Of a stretch of 64,000 bases of DNA, positions 48,306-58,610 are shown one piece after another. A model generated the notes under the pieces. The model saw only the letters and a program-made list of their open reading frames with translations, did no database searches and was not told the DNA's origin. Source of the DNA: Thalassotalea profundi (lineage in GTDB: Bacteria; Pseudomonadota; Gammaproteobacteria; Enterobacterales; Alteromonadaceae); contig NZ_BNAH01000005.1 of NCBI RefSeq assembly GCF_014653195.1, forward strand, positions 193,640 to 257,639. Direction: 5' to 3'. Both the position numbers and the translations under genes were made by a program. Within the stretch, counting starts at the first letter, position 1; the number at the start of each line of letters is the position of its first letter.

Positions 48306-49205
48306 CTAAAAAGGCAATAGTTGAATGGTGGCTTTTGCGTGTCTATCAGGTCGACGGTCATAAATATCAATAGTTTTTAAATTGCTATGCCCTAAAAGCC
48401 TTTGAACGCCAAACCTATCTGCGTCATTATCTAATAAAAGCGTTGCAAATGTGCGGCGCAAGTCATGACTAGTAAAAGGTGTTAAATTTGTATTTTTTGA
48501 AATACGGGCGGCGGTGCGGTGTATGCTCAAGATGGTTAAGCGTTCTTTTACGCTGTTTTTGTAGGTTTTTGTGAATATAGCACCGCTTTTGCAATCCCTG
48601 AACGATAACCAGTTGTTTAATGCATCAGACACAAAGCGAGTCAAAGGTAGTGAGCGCGTATGATTATTCTTTCCAGTAACCGTTATTTTTTCATTATCAA
48701 TACTTTCAAAATCAAGCATTCTTATTTCATTTCTGCGTAATCCAGCGCCAATGCCGAGCGCAAAAATTGCATAATCTCGACAATCTAAGGGGCTGATATT
48801 TTGCTTGTAGTAGTTGTTTATAGTGTTGATTTCATTACTTGTTAGGGTTCGCCCTGCTACAGTGTTGCGCCCTTTGATTTTTTTTAATGATTTTATTCTC
48901 ATGTAAGTATCACAATTAATGTAATCGAGTTGCCAGCAGTGCAGGCTAACCGATTTTATGACAGCTAAAGTCGTGTTGATTGATGTAAAACTTTGACCGT
49001 TGTTTTTTAAAAAATGAATAAACTCTAATACTTTTGTGTAGCTGATTTTTGACCAATCGCACGTCTCAAAAACTTTGTTGTTGAATGTAAAAGCGCAAAA
49101 TTGGCGCATTCTGTACGTGCTGGATTCAATCGTTGACGCGCTGAATGTGGTTAAGAAATAAGCGTTTACGGGGTCGGTTGGGTGTTTTAGTGTATTCATT
49201 AACAT
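48306..49205 (-). CDS. int: Tyrosine recombinase (prophage integrase)
   Basis: A 299-residue XerC/D-like recombinase with all catalytic residues visible: Arg157 (GAGLRRNEI), Lys179 (VTGKNNHTR), His247 and Arg250 (HDLRRTF), His273 (LLGHSN) and Tyr282 (IDIYDRR). An N-terminal core-binding domain covers residues 1-115. It is transcribed away from recA; its start lies about 115 bp from the attR core. It presumably recombines attP with the LexA-box core in the recA promoter. A second Met three codons in is an alternative start. No excisionase gene is recognised. Confidence 0.93.
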   Translation of the reverse strand: MLMNTLKHPTDPVNAYFLTTFSASTIESSTYRMRQFCAFTFNNKVFETCDWSKISYTKVLEFIHFLKNNGQSFTSINTTLAVIKSVSLHCWQLDYINCDTYMRIKSLKKIKGRNTVAGRTLTSNEINTINNYYKQNISPLDCRDYAIFALGIGAGLRRNEIRMLDFESIDNEKITVTGKNNHTRSLPLTRFVSDALNNWLSFRDCKSGAIFTKTYKNSVKERLTILSIHRTAARISKNTNLTPFTSHDLRRTFATLLLDNDADRFGVQRLLGHSNLKTIDIYDRRPDRHAKATIQLLPF

Positions 49206-49319
49206 TTTTTTTAATCCTTTTTAATTTTTTTTCAATGTTTCTTTTTAACAACTTCAAGTAAAAAGCAAGGCGAAACACTCAAAAACATACTTTTGTATAA
49301 TTTTAATAAGTCACTTGCA
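49206..49319. promoter_or_regulatory. Integrase upstream region, now upstream of recA
   Basis: Phage DNA holding the integrase promoter (leftward) and, in the lysogen, serving as the upstream region of recA. It ends in TTGCAA (49315-49320), a four-of-six match to a -35 hexamer, 18 bp before the recA -10. Confidence 0.6.
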
Positions 49320-49336
49320 ATACTGTACACACTTAC
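49320..49336. repeat. attR: 17-bp core shared with attL
   Basis: ATACTGTACACACTTAC, identical to 36563-36579. Here it runs on into AGTATACT, so the LexA palindrome is complete on this side. Confidence 0.9.
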
Positions 49337-49340
49337 AGTA
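49321..49340 (+). promoter_or_regulatory. LexA (SOS) box of recA overlapping attR
   Basis: TACTGTACACACTTACAGTA is a perfect dyad with 7-bp arms and matches the CTGT-N8-ACAG LexA consensus. The -10 TATACT is at 49339-49344. Together with TTGATA at 36560-36565 (16-bp spacing once the prophage is removed) it reproduces the E. coli recA promoter plan. In the lysogen the -35 is replaced by phage DNA. Confidence 0.93.
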
Positions 49341-49389
49341 TACTTTGCGTCATAAGAATATTTAATGTTAATTATTTGTGGAGCACGAA

Positions 49390-50412
49390 ATGGATGATAA
49401 TAAAGAAAAAGCACTCTCTGCTGCGTTGAGTCAAATTGAGCGTCAATTTGGTAAAGGTTCAATCATGAAGCTTGGTGAGAACCGTAGCATGGATGTAGAA
49501 ACCATTTCAACAGGATCTCTTGGGCTTGATATCGCATTAGGGGCAGGGGGCTTACCTTTGGGTCGTGTTGTAGAAATATACGGACCTGAATCAAGCGGTA
49601 AAACAACCCTTACTCTGGAAGTGATTGCTGAAGCACAGCGTAACGGTAAAGTCTGTGCATTCGTAGATGCTGAACATGCATTAGATCCTATTTATGCGGA
49701 GAAGCTAGGCGTAAATATTAATGAGTTATTAGTTTCTCAACCTGATACAGGTGAACAAGCTCTAGAGATATGCGATATGTTAACCCGATCAGGTGCGGTT
49801 GATGTTATCGTTGTCGATTCAGTTGCAGCACTAACACCAAAAGCTGAAATTGAAGGTGACATGGGTGACTCTCATATGGGACTTCAAGCACGAATGTTGT
49901 CACAAGCGATGCGTAAATTAACAGGTAATCTGAAACAGTCTAATACAATGATGATTTTCATTAACCAAATTCGTATGAAAATTGGAGTAATGTTTGGTAG
50001 CCCTGAAACGACCACAGGAGGTAACGCGCTTAAGTTTTATGCTTCAGTGCGTTTAGATATTAGACGTATTGGTGCTGTTAAAAATGGCGATGAAATTGTA
50101 GGTAATGAAACCCGTGTTAAAGTGGTTAAAAATAAAATTGCACCACCATTTAAACAAGTTGAATTTCAAATTTTATACGGTGAAGGCATTAATAGCTTAG
50201 GTGAGTTAATTGATCTAGGCGTACAACATAAGATGGTTGAAAAAGCGGGTGCTTGGTATAGCTACAACGGTGAGAAAATAGGGCAGGGTAAAGCTAACTC
50301 TACAAATTATCTTAAAGAAAATCCTGAAATAGCCAATGAAATCGATACGCGTTTACGAGAGTTATTGTTAACAAAGAAAACAGATAAAGTAGAAGAGGTA
50401 GCTGCAGAATAA
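49390..50412 (+). CDS. recA: Recombinase RecA
   Basis: A 340-residue recombinase, full length. [13 protein letters not shown] is the Walker [16 protein letters not shown] and the L1/L2 loops ([33 protein letters not shown]) follow, and the C terminus is short and acidic. It forms filaments for homologous recombination and triggers LexA self-cleavage. The start at 49390 uses GGAG at 49379-49382. Its promoter is split by the prophage. recX does not follow. Confidence 0.98.
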   Translation: MDDNKEKALSAALSQIERQFGKGSIMKLGENRSMDVETISTGSLGLDIALGAGGLPLGRVVEIYGPESSGKTTLTLEVIAEAQRNGKVCAFVDAEHALDPIYAEKLGVNINELLVSQPDTGEQALEICDMLTRSGAVDVIVVDSVAALTPKAEIEGDMGDSHMGLQARMLSQAMRKLTGNLKQSNTMMIFINQIRMKIGVMFGSPETTTGGNALKFYASVRLDIRRIGAVKNGDEIVGNETRVKVVKNKIAPPFKQVEFQILYGEGINSLGELIDLGVQHKMVEKAGAWYSYNGEKIGQGKANSTNYLKENPEIANEIDTRLRELLLTKKTDKVEEVAAE

Positions 50413-50435
50413 TCATTTATTTATGCGCTATTAAT

Positions 50436-50466
50436 TAAAAACCACTGAACTGTCAGTGGTTTTTTG
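50436..50466 (+). terminator. Terminator after recA
   Basis: AAAACCACTGA and TCAGTGGTTTT arms with a 4-nt loop and a T run. Confidence 0.88.
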
Positions 50467-51025
50467 TTTTTAGCTGTTTGTAAAAGTCAATTAAAACTGG
50501 AAAGATCTAAGTCACTGTTTCAAATGATTATATTTCTGATGTGATGTCATATGCTCAACAACGGAATAAGCGAGTTAACTCTTTCAGTTTTAAACTTCAA
50601 AAAAACGTTCCATTACTTTGTTGTCACAAAAACTTACTCGTCGGCTCATACTTCGCAAAATATTTAATTAGGCTAATTTATTCCTAAACACCTTTAAAGT
50701 TTGCCTATTTAAAGCTATAAACCGTTCCAGTTTCATTAGACCATTACAATCAGTAACAGGGGTTTTTGGCTGCGTTTGAAGCTTAAGGGGGAATGAAAAT
50801 TAGCCTCATATTTTTTTGTTTAGTTGGTTCACTATTTCTGTTCCTCATTTGTTGTCTGAGTAACAATTGGATGAAACGTTGGTTTTGTTGTATTTATCCA
50901 AAACATTTATTTAAAAACAGGCTTTTAGCTCTTGCATTGCTTTATTCTCGTGCTTGACGGTATTCTCGTTTTAAATGACGTTTTACATTTACATAATTAA
51001 ACTCGCAAAATTTACAAAATCATTT
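50467..51025. other. Intergenic region recA-metA
   Basis: About 560 bases before the metA operator with no gene I can support strongly. Two short open frames exist (50544-50687 and 50793-50957); only the second has a good ribosome site. recX, often found here, is absent. It may hold gene remnants. No RNA or repeat is evident. Confidence 0.5.
50793..50957 (+). CDS. Possible 54-residue membrane peptide or gene remnant
   Basis: MKISLIFFCLVGSLFLFLIC begins a hydrophobic helix, then a basic Trp/Cys-rich tail (WMKRWFCCIYPKHLF). AAGGGGGAA is a very good ribosome site. No family recognised. The unusual cysteine content and location in a decayed-looking region make a remnant equally possible. Confidence 0.35.
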   Translation: MKISLIFFCLVGSLFLFLICCLSNNWMKRWFCCIYPKHLFKNRLLALALLYSRA

Positions 51026-51049
51026 AGACGTCTATACGTTTAGATGTTG
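51026..51049. promoter_or_regulatory. Three tandem MetJ boxes upstream of metA
   Basis: AGACGTCT, ATACGTTT and AGATGTTG lie head to tail as three 8-bp met boxes; the first is a perfect consensus. They end 93 bp before the metA start. MetJ with S-adenosylmethionine should repress metA and probably metH. Confidence 0.8.
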
Positions 51050-51142
51050 ACACCTCTAGCATTCCAAGGCATATTATCACCCATAATAAATGATGTTTTG
51101 CTAAATCATTCATACGTATTCAATATTGAAAGGTGAAATTAC

Positions 51143-52105
51143 ATGCCTATAAAAATTCCAGATCAATTACCAGCATTCCAAGTACTTGATAATGAAAATA
51201 TTTTCGTTATGCCAGAACATCGTGCTGCCAGTCAAGAAATACGCCCGATGGAAGTGGCTATTTTAAATTTGATGCCAAATAAAATTGAAACTGAAGTTCA
51301 AATATTACGTATGCTGGCTAATACACCATTACAAATAAATATAGAATTTGTGCGTATTCACGCAAATGAGTCAAAACATACGCCACAAGAACATTTAGAT
51401 AATTTTTATCGTTTATTTGATGATATTAAAACTAAACAATACGATGGCTTAATAATAACAGGGGCGCCACTAGCGTTACTTGATTATCAAGAAGTGACAT
51501 TTTGGGATAAAATTTGTGAAGTCTTTGACTGGGCTGAAAAAAATGTTACATCTACCATGTTCTCTTGTTGGGCAGCCCATGCTGCTTTGTATCATCATTA
51601 TGGCTTAAACCGGCATTTACGAAAACAAAAACTGTCTGGAATTTACGAACATATCTCACTTGACCCTAAGGAAGAATTAACACGAGGCTTTGATGAGCAT
51701 TTTATTGTGCCTCATTCACGTTATGGATATATCAGTAAAGAAGATTATGAATCTGTTGAAGAGTTAAAAGTGTTAGCGGAATCACCACAAGCCGGTGTTT
51801 ATTTAACGGCTAGTAAAAATAAACAGCAAGTTTATTTAACGGGACATCCTGAATATGACGCAATGACTTTAAAAGAAGAATACGATCGTGATGTAAAAGC
51901 TAATTTGTCGCCTGAGCTGCCAGAGAACTATTTTGTTAATAACGATCCTTCAACGACACCAAAAAGTTCATGGCGAAGCCATGGTAGTCTATTGTTTACT
52001 AACTGGCTTAATTATTATGTGTATCAAATAACACCTTATCAGTTGGATGCTAGTAACATTCAAGCAATTCATCCATCAAGTAAAAGTTTATCAAAAGAGC
52101 AGTAA
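51143..52105 (+). CDS. metA: Homoserine O-succinyltransferase (MetA)
   Basis: A 320-residue MetA/HTS-family enzyme that acylates homoserine, the first committed step of methionine synthesis. [33 protein letters not shown] and [14 protein letters not shown] with the nucleophilic cysteine are clear, as is the later TGHPEYD. Whether the acyl donor is succinyl- or acetyl-CoA cannot be read from annotation alone. metH begins one base after its stop, so the two are likely co-transcribed. Confidence 0.95.
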   Translation: MPIKIPDQLPAFQVLDNENIFVMPEHRAASQEIRPMEVAILNLMPNKIETEVQILRMLANTPLQINIEFVRIHANESKHTPQEHLDNFYRLFDDIKTKQYDGLIITGAPLALLDYQEVTFWDKICEVFDWAEKNVTSTMFSCWAAHAALYHHYGLNRHLRKQKLSGIYEHISLDPKEELTRGFDEHFIVPHSRYGYISKEDYESVEELKVLAESPQAGVYLTASKNKQQVYLTGHPEYDAMTLKEEYDRDVKANLSPELPENYFVNNDPSTTPKSSWRSHGSLLFTNWLNYYVYQITPYQLDASNIQAIHPSSKSLSKEQ

Positions 52106-52106
52106 C

Positions 52107-55100
52107 ATGAAAAAATCAACTTCGTTTTCACTATTAGAACAACAACTTGCTAAGAATATATTGATACTTGATGGTGCAATGGGCACCATGATACAAGCCT
52201 ATAAGTTTGAAGAGCAAGACTATAGAGGCGAGCGTTTTTCTGATTGGCATAGTGATGTAAAAGGCAATAACGATTTGCTAGTGCTCACACAGGCCCAAGT
52301 GATTAAAGATATTCATTGCGAATATTTAGCTGCGGGTGCCGATATTATTGAAACCAATACTTTTAACGCAACCACTATTGCTATGGCTGATTATGACATG
52401 GCGTCGTTAAGTGCTGAAATTAATCGTGAGGCGGCAAAAATAGCGAAAGCTGCTGCTGATGAATATACAGCCAAAACGCCAGATAAACCACGATTTGTAG
52501 CCGGGGTTTTAGGACCTACTAATAGAACTTGTTCTATCTCTCCTGATGTAAATGATCCGGCATTTCGAAATGTAACTTTTGACGAATTAAAAGATGCTTA
52601 TATTGAGTCAACACTTGCATTAATTGAAGGTGGTTCAGATATTATTCTGATAGAGACCATTTTTGATACGCTTAATGCAAAAGCCGCAATATTTGCGGTA
52701 GAAACTGTGTTTGACCAGCTAGGTTATCGTTTACCGGTGATGATATCAGGCACTATAACTGATGCATCAGGTCGAACATTGTCAGGGCAAACAACGGAAG
52801 CTTTTTACAATTCTTTGCGTCATGCAAAACCTATTTCATTTGGGCTTAATTGTGCTTTAGGACCACTCGAATTACGTCAATATATTGAAGAGTTAAGTCG
52901 TATTTCTGATTTTGCAGTATCAGCTCACCCTAATGCCGGTTTACCCAATGCATTTGGTGAATATGATCTTGATGCTAACGAAATGATGGTTCATGTAAAA
53001 GAGTGGGCTGAATCTGGCTTTTTAAATATTATTGGTGGTTGTTGTGGTACTACACCTGAACATATTAAATTGATGTCTGAAGCTGTTGAAAGTATTAAGC
53101 CTCGAGAAGTGTTACAGCGCGATATTGCTTGTAGATTGTCGGGATTAGAAGCATTAACTATTGATGAAAATAGCTTGTTTGTTAATGTTGGTGAAAGAAC
53201 CAATATCACTGGTTCTGCGGCTTTCAAACGGTTAATTATTGAAGAAAATTACGATCAAGCGATTGCTGTCGCTTTGCAGCAAGTCGAAAATGGCGCGCAA
53301 ATTATCGACATTAACATGGACGAAGGCATGCTTGACTCGCAAGCGGCAATGGTACGTTTTCTTAACTTAATTGCGGGTGAGCCTGATATAGCAAAAGTGC
53401 CAATGATGATCGACTCTTCTAAGTGGGAGATCCTTGAGGCTGGACTCAAATGTATTCAGGGTAAAGGCATTGTTAATTCTATTAGTTTGAAAGAGGGGGA
53501 AGATAATTTCCGCCAACAAGCCGAGTTATTACGTAGATATGGTGCAGCAGTTATAGTAATGGCGTTTGATGAAAAAGGCCAAGCAGATACACGCTCACGT
53601 AAATATGAAATTTGTAAACGTGCTTATCATATTCTAGTGGATGAAATTAACTTTCCAGCAGAAGATATAATCTTTGATCCTAATATATTTGCTGTCGCTA
53701 CAGGTATTGAAGAGCATAATAATTATGCAGTAGATTTTATTGATGCAGTTGCTGATATCAAACAAAATTTACCTTATGCGATGATCTCTGGTGGTGTGTC
53801 TAATGTGTCATTTTCTTTTAGAGGAAATAATCTAGTTCGTGAAGCTATTCATGCGGTATTTCTTTATCATGCCATAAAAAATGGTATGGATATGGGGATA
53901 GTGAATGCAGGACAACTTGCTATCTATTCGGATATTCCTGAAGATTTGCGAGTCGCTGTAGAAGATGTCATCCAAAATAGTGATGATGGTGCAACAGAAC
54001 GTTTATTAGATCTTGCAGAGAAGTTTAGAGGCCAAGGAAGTGCAACTGATAATAAAGCCGACTTAACATGGCGTGAGTTGCCAGTAATTAAACGTTTAGA
54101 GCATTCATTAGTTAAAGGTATCAATGAGTTTATAATTGAAGATACCGAAGAAGCTCGACTTCAAGCAGAGAAACCCCTTGATGTAATTGAAGGTCCATTG
54201 ATGGATGGCATGAACGTAGTGGGCGATCTATTTGGTGCGGGCGAAATGTTCTTGCCACAAGTAGTAAAGTCGGCGCGTGTCATGAAACAAGCGGTTGCTT
54301 ATTTAAACCCTTTTATTGAAGAAGGTAAGACTGAGGTACATTCAAATGGAAAAGTTTTATTAGCTACGGTTAAAGGTGATGTGCATGACATAGGCAAGAA
54401 CATTGTTGGCGTTGTTTTGCAGTGCAATAACTACGATATTATTGATTTAGGTGTAATGGTGTCTTGTGAAGAAATCCTTCGCGTAGCCAAAGAAGAGAAT
54501 GTTGATATTATTGGTTTGTCAGGATTGATCACTCCTTCGTTAGATGAAATGGTACATGTTGCTAAAGAAATGAAGCGTCAAAACTTTGATCTGCCTTTAT
54601 TAATTGGTGGTGCAACTACATCAAAAGCGCATACGGCAGTTAAAGTTGACCCGCAATACCAACATCCCGTTATTTATGTAGCTAATGCTTCTCGCTCGGT
54701 ATCCGTGGTTAGTAACCTATTATCAGATGAATTACGTCCGGCCTTTATGGAAAGACAAACACAAGAATATATACGAGTTAAAGACAGGCACTATAAAAAA
54801 GGGCCACGGTCTAGCTTAGTGAGCTTAGAACAAGCTCGCGCAAATGCTACACCAATTAATTTCGATACCTATACACCAACTATACCTAAAAAATTAGGCG
54901 TTACGGTTTTAGATAATCTCGATTTAAGTATTGTTAGAAATTATATTGATTGGACACCATTTTTTACCACATGGCAGTTAATGGGAAAATACCCTTTAAT
55001 TTTAAAACATGAAGTTGTAGGTGAAGAAGCAACCAAGTTATTTAATGATGCCAATGCGATGATTGACGAAATTATCTCAGGGAATAAAATTCAAGCAAAA

Positions 55101-55799
55101 GCTGTATTTGGTTTATTTGCAGCACAACGAGACCAAGATGACTTAATTGTATTTAATGATGATACTCGGTTAAGCGAACGTATGCGTTTACATCATTTAA
55201 GACAACAAAGTAAAAAACCGTCGGGACAGTATAATCGTTGTTTAGCTGATTATATTGCAGACAAAGCATCAGGAGTAAATGATTATATTGGCGCTTTTGC
55301 GGTATCAGCAGGTTTTGGCGTTGACGGATTAGTTAAAGGTTATGAGGCTGAACATGACGACTATAACGGAATTTTATTAAAAGCAGTTGCAGACCGTTTA
55401 GCTGAAGCCAGTGCTGAATATTTACATGAGCTTATTCGGACTACCTATTGGGGTTATGCCCCTGATGAAAATTTGGATAATGACTCGCTAATACGTGAAA
55501 AATATCAAGGTATTCGCCCAGCTCCAGGATATCCAGCTTGTCCTGAACATACTGAAAAAGGTTTGTTATGGGATTTGCTCAATGTTCAAGACAATATAGG
55601 AATGGAGTTAACATCTAGTTATGCTATGTGGCCTGGTGCCGCGGTAAGTGGATGGTATTTTGCTCATCCAGACAGTAAGTATTTTGCTGTTGCAAAAATG
55701 GCCAAAGATCAAGTTATTGATTATGCATCACGCAAAGGTATGACACTAGAACAGGCTGAACGTTGGCTATCTGCTAATTTAGATTACGAACCTGAGTAA
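52107..55799 (+). CDS. metH: Cobalamin-dependent methionine synthase
   Basis: A 1230-residue modular enzyme transferring a methyl group from methyltetrahydrofolate to homocysteine. The homocysteine domain (about 1-330) has [11 protein letters not shown] zinc cysteines. The folate domain has [18 protein letters not shown]. The B12 domain has DVHDIGKN with the cobalt-ligand histidine. The C-terminal activation domain has [15 protein letters not shown]. Start at 52107 gives the family N terminus; an extension to 52047 inside metA is spurious. Confidence 0.97.
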   Translation: MKKSTSFSLLEQQLAKNILILDGAMGTMIQAYKFEEQDYRGERFSDWHSDVKGNNDLLVLTQAQVIKDIHCEYLAAGADIIETNTFNATTIAMADYDMASLSAEINREAAKIAKAAADEYTAKTPDKPRFVAGVLGPTNRTCSISPDVNDPAFRNVTFDELKDAYIESTLALIEGGSDIILIETIFDTLNAKAAIFAVETVFDQLGYRLPVMISGTITDASGRTLSGQTTEAFYNSLRHAKPISFGLNCALGPLELRQYIEELSRISDFAVSAHPNAGLPNAFGEYDLDANEMMVHVKEWAESGFLNIIGGCCGTTPEHIKLMSEAVESIKPREVLQRDIACRLSGLEALTIDENSLFVNVGERTNITGSAAFKRLIIEENYDQAIAVALQQVENGAQIIDINMDEGMLDSQAAMVRFLNLIAGEPDIAKVPMMIDSSKWEILEAGLKCIQGKGIVNSISLKEGEDNFRQQAELLRRYGAAVIVMAFDEKGQADTRSRKYEICKRAYHILVDEINFPAEDIIFDPNIFAVATGIEEHNNYAVDFIDAVADIKQNLPYAMISGGVSNVSFSFRGNNLVREAIHAVFLYHAIKNGMDMGIVNAGQLAIYSDIPEDLRVAVEDVIQNSDDGATERLLDLAEKFRGQGSATDNKADLTWRELPVIKRLEHSLVKGINEFIIEDTEEARLQAEKPLDVIEGPLMDGMNVVGDLFGAGEMFLPQVVKSARVMKQAVAYLNPFIEEGKTEVHSNGKVLLATVKGDVHDIGKNIVGVVLQCNNYDIIDLGVMVSCEEILRVAKEENVDIIGLSGLITPSLDEMVHVAKEMKRQNFDLPLLIGGATTSKAHTAVKVDPQYQHPVIYVANASRSVSVVSNLLSDELRPAFMERQTQEYIRVKDRHYKKGPRSSLVSLEQARANATPINFDTYTPTIPKKLGVTVLDNLDLSIVRNYIDWTPFFTTWQLMGKYPLILKHEVVGEEATKLFNDANAMIDEIISGNKIQAKAVFGLFAAQRDQDDLIVFNDDTRLSERMRLHHLRQQSKKPSGQYNRCLADYIADKASGVNDYIGAFAVSAGFGVDGLVKGYEAEHDDYNGILLKAVADRLAEASAEYLHELIRTTYWGYAPDENLDNDSLIREKYQGIRPAPGYPACPEHTEKGLLWDLLNVQDNIGMELTSSYAMWPGAAVSGWYFAHPDSKYFAVAKMAKDQVIDYASRKGMTLEQAERWLSANLDYEPE

Positions 55800-55940
55800 T
55801 TGCTATTTACTAGAGTAGTTACGTAGTTTTTACTCTTTTTTTATTATAAATACATTGGCTTACATTTATTCAATTGTAAACCTTTATTATAATAAATTAA
55901 CATAAGATAATGATCTAAATTCTAGGATAGGAATTATGTA

Positions 55941-57646
55941 ATGAATGTGATTGAACTTATTTCCCAGTCGTCATTTACTGAAATTGCAGCTCTTTTGGTA
56001 CTGGCTGCTATTTTAGGTTTTATTGGCTTGCTGCTCAGGCAACCTCTTATTGTAAGTTTTATTGCTGTTGGGCTTATTGCAGGCCCTTCAGCTTTAGATA
56101 TTGTACACTCCAAAGAGCAAATTAAGCTTCTTTCAGAGCTAGGTATTGCTGTTCTCTTATTTCTGGTTGGTATCAAGTTAGATGTTAAATTAATTAAATC
56201 GATAGGTGGGTTTCCGTATTAACGGGATTAGGTCAAGTTGCTTTCACATCTTTATTTGGATATTACATTGGTTTAGCGATTGGCTTAGATCATATTACTA
56301 GTCTTTATGTTGCGGTTGCACTGACTTTTTCATCTACAATTATTATTGTTAAATTACTCTCGGACAAACGTGAAATAGAGTCTTTGCATGGACAAATAGC
56401 TTTAGGGTTTTTAATTGTTCAAGACCTAGTAGTCGTTGTCGCTATGATTGTATTGGCTACTATAGGTATAGGCTCAGGGCATGGAAGTTCAGCTAATTCA
56501 TCAGTGTGGCAAGTCGCAATATCAGGGGTAAGCTTACTTGTTTTTGTTATTGTATTTGTGCGTTATATCGCTAATCCTCTTACCGAAAAATTGGCAAAGG
56601 CTCCTGAACTATTAGTGATTTATGCTATTGCCCAAGCTGCGTTGTTTGCCGCAATAGGAGATGTTGTTGGATTAGGAATGGAAGTAGGGGGATTATTAGC
56701 CGGTGTTGCACTCGCTTCTACACCCTATAGAGAAAGTATTGCTGCTAGATTAGCGCCTCTAAGAGACTTTTTATTACTGTTTTTCTTTATCGCTTTAGGC
56801 GTTACCCTTGATTTATCTTTACTCGGAACACACTTGTCCGGTGCTATTATTTTTTCACTATTTGTACTAATTGGTAACCCACTGATTGTCATGTTTATAA
56901 TGGGGTTAATGGGCTATGGAAAAAGAACTGGATTTCTTGCTGGCTTAACCGTTGCGCAAATAAGTGAGTTTTCGTTAATTTTCATTGCTATGGGAATTAG
57001 TTTAGGGCATGTACCACAAGAAGTTCTCGGTTTGGTTACTCTTGTCGGTATTATTACCATTGCAGCATCAACTTATATGATCACCTATTCGCATCAGTTG
57101 TATTCAATATTTGCCCCTCTTATTGGCATCTTTGAACGTTCTGGCATACCTAGAGAAAGTGCTTCTGATGAGCATGTTGGCGACCATTATCCGGTGATTA
57201 TTTTCGGTTTAGGAAGACTAGGAACTGCTATCGCGATGCAACTTAAAGAGAAAGGAATTCGAGTATTAGGTATTGATTTTAACCCATCAGCAATAAAACA
57301 TTGGAAATCGTTGGGTTTAGATTGTGAATATGGAGACTCAACGGATGCTGAATTCATTATCGATTTACCTCTTAATCATGCATCTTGGGTCGTATCTTCT
57401 ATTCCTCATATTCACACTGGTCTATCGTCAGAAGATAATCGAAAAACGGTTATTCAGTTAACTCGCTCTGCTGGGTATACAGGAAAATTAGCTGCAGTAT
57501 CACAAAGTCGTAGAGATACTGAAGAGTTGAATTTGCTTGGAGTTGAACTGATTTTAGAGCCTTTTCAAGATACTGCAGATAGAGCTGTGAAAATGCTTTT
57601 TGAAGGAATTAACAGTCAATCAAGTAATGAAAAAAGAGGGATATAA
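55941..57646 (+). pseudogene. CPA2 cation:proton antiporter with TrkA-N domain, frameshifted
   Basis: Two pieces of one gene. The first 93 codons (to a stop at 56220-56222) give helices 1-3 (IAALLVLAAILGFIGLLLRQ). The rest continues in another frame from about 56216 (VLTGLGQVAFTSLFGYYIGL) through many helices to a TrkA-N domain (VIIFGLGRLGTAIAMQLKEKG) and 57646. The break lies in GGTGGGTTTCC (56205-56215). An intact product would have about 568 residues, like KefB-type exchangers. One base change would restore it, so a recent mutation, sequencing error or slippage are all possible. Confidence 0.85.
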
Positions 57647-57647
57647 G

Positions 57648-58610
57648 GTGAAACGATTTAAAAACTTTCTGTATGTAATGAATACCCATATTGATAAACC
57701 CAATCCTTCTTTATTACGTGCTGTGTCATTAGCTAAGAATAACCAAGCAGATTTAACCTTGTTATTGGTTATTCCAAAGCTGACATTATCATCAATAGGC
57801 AAAACAGGTATTAATGGCGCAGAAATAGAGAAGATTGCTTTCGAACGAGAAACCAAAAACTTAAACGAACTTCTTTCTCTGTTAGATCAAAAGGTTAATA
57901 TAAAGTTTGAAATAAAAGTGGGCAAAACGTACTTAGAAAGTATTCGCATCGTTTTGTCTCAAAACTTTGATATATTAATTAAAGAGGCCGATAAAGCTAG
58001 TTGGTTTAATCGACTAATAACAAGTGATGATATGCATTTATTGCGTAATTGTCCTTGCCCTGTTTGGTTGATGAAAAAAAATGAAAAATCAAATTATAAA
58101 CAGGTGTTAGCTGCGGTAGATTTTGATTCAGAAGATGTTGAAAACAGTAATGATGAGTTGAACAATTTGATAGTTTCACTGGCGTGTTCCATTTCAATAG
58201 CTGAATTTTCGACACTTCATGTGGTTAATGCTTATGATGTACTTGATGCTGGCTTTATTAGCCTTTGGGTTGATGAGCCTGAAAAAATAGAAAAAGAGAT
58301 GTTTGATTTTAAATACCGCGATAGCCGCTATAAGATGGATAAGTTATTGCACAATTTAAAAGAAACATTAGGAGAAAAAGTTTCTAACTTTCTGTCACTA
58401 GAGTCACATATTATTAAAGGGGCTGCCGGCGAAGAATTACCTAAAATAGCAAAAAGGGTAGATGCTGATATCGTGGTAATGGGAACAATTGCGCGTACTG
58501 GTATTTCAGGCTTAGTCATTGGTAATACGGCTGAAACTATTCTCAATCAATTAGATAGCTCTATTTTAGCAATTAAACCGAAAGGCTTTGTCTCGCCCAT
58601 TTCTCTTTGA
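57648..58610 (+). CDS. Tandem universal stress protein (UspE-like)
   Basis: A 320-residue protein with two Usp domains. The N-terminal opens KRFKNFLYVMNT; the C-terminal ends with VVMGTIARTGISGLVIGNTAE, the ATP-loop pattern. The start is taken as GTG at 57648, placed by GAGGG and just after the antiporter stop; ATG at 57627 is an alternative. Linked Usp and antiporter genes are often co-regulated. Role in stress or ion homeostasis is inferred. Confidence 0.85.
   Translation: MKRFKNFLYVMNTHIDKPNPSLLRAVSLAKNNQADLTLLLVIPKLTLSSIGKTGINGAEIEKIAFERETKNLNELLSLLDQKVNIKFEIKVGKTYLESIRIVLSQNFDILIKEADKASWFNRLITSDDMHLLRNCPCPVWLMKKNEKSNYKQVLAAVDFDSEDVENSNDELNNLIVSLACSISIAEFSTLHVVNAYDVLDAGFISLWVDEPEKIEKEMFDFKYRDSRYKMDKLLHNLKETLGEKVSNFLSLESHIIKGAAGEELPKIAKRVDADIVVMGTIARTGISGLVIGNTAETILNQLDSSILAIKPKGFVSPISL

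Larger units (their letters stand above)
36563..49336. mobile_element. Corticovirus-like (PM2-like) tailless prophage integrated in the recA promoter
   Basis: An element of about 12.8 kb bounded by identical 17-bp repeats, with a tyrosine integrase at its right end. It encodes a repressor-like protein, rolling-circle initiator, FtsK/HerA-type packaging ATPase, probable double jelly-roll capsid protein, and at least eight small one- or two-helix membrane proteins. It also encodes fibre-like proteins, a virion muralytic enzyme and lysis-like genes. There is no large terminase, portal, tape measure or tail sheath. Gene content and size resemble phage PM2 (about 10 kb, protein-rich internal membrane) plus an integration module. 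All modules are intact, so it may be active. Family placement is inferred from motifs and my recollection of PM2. Confidence 0.88.

Noticed and set aside
50544-50687. 47-codon open frame after recA
   Set aside because: No ribosome site, odd composition and no recognisable domain.
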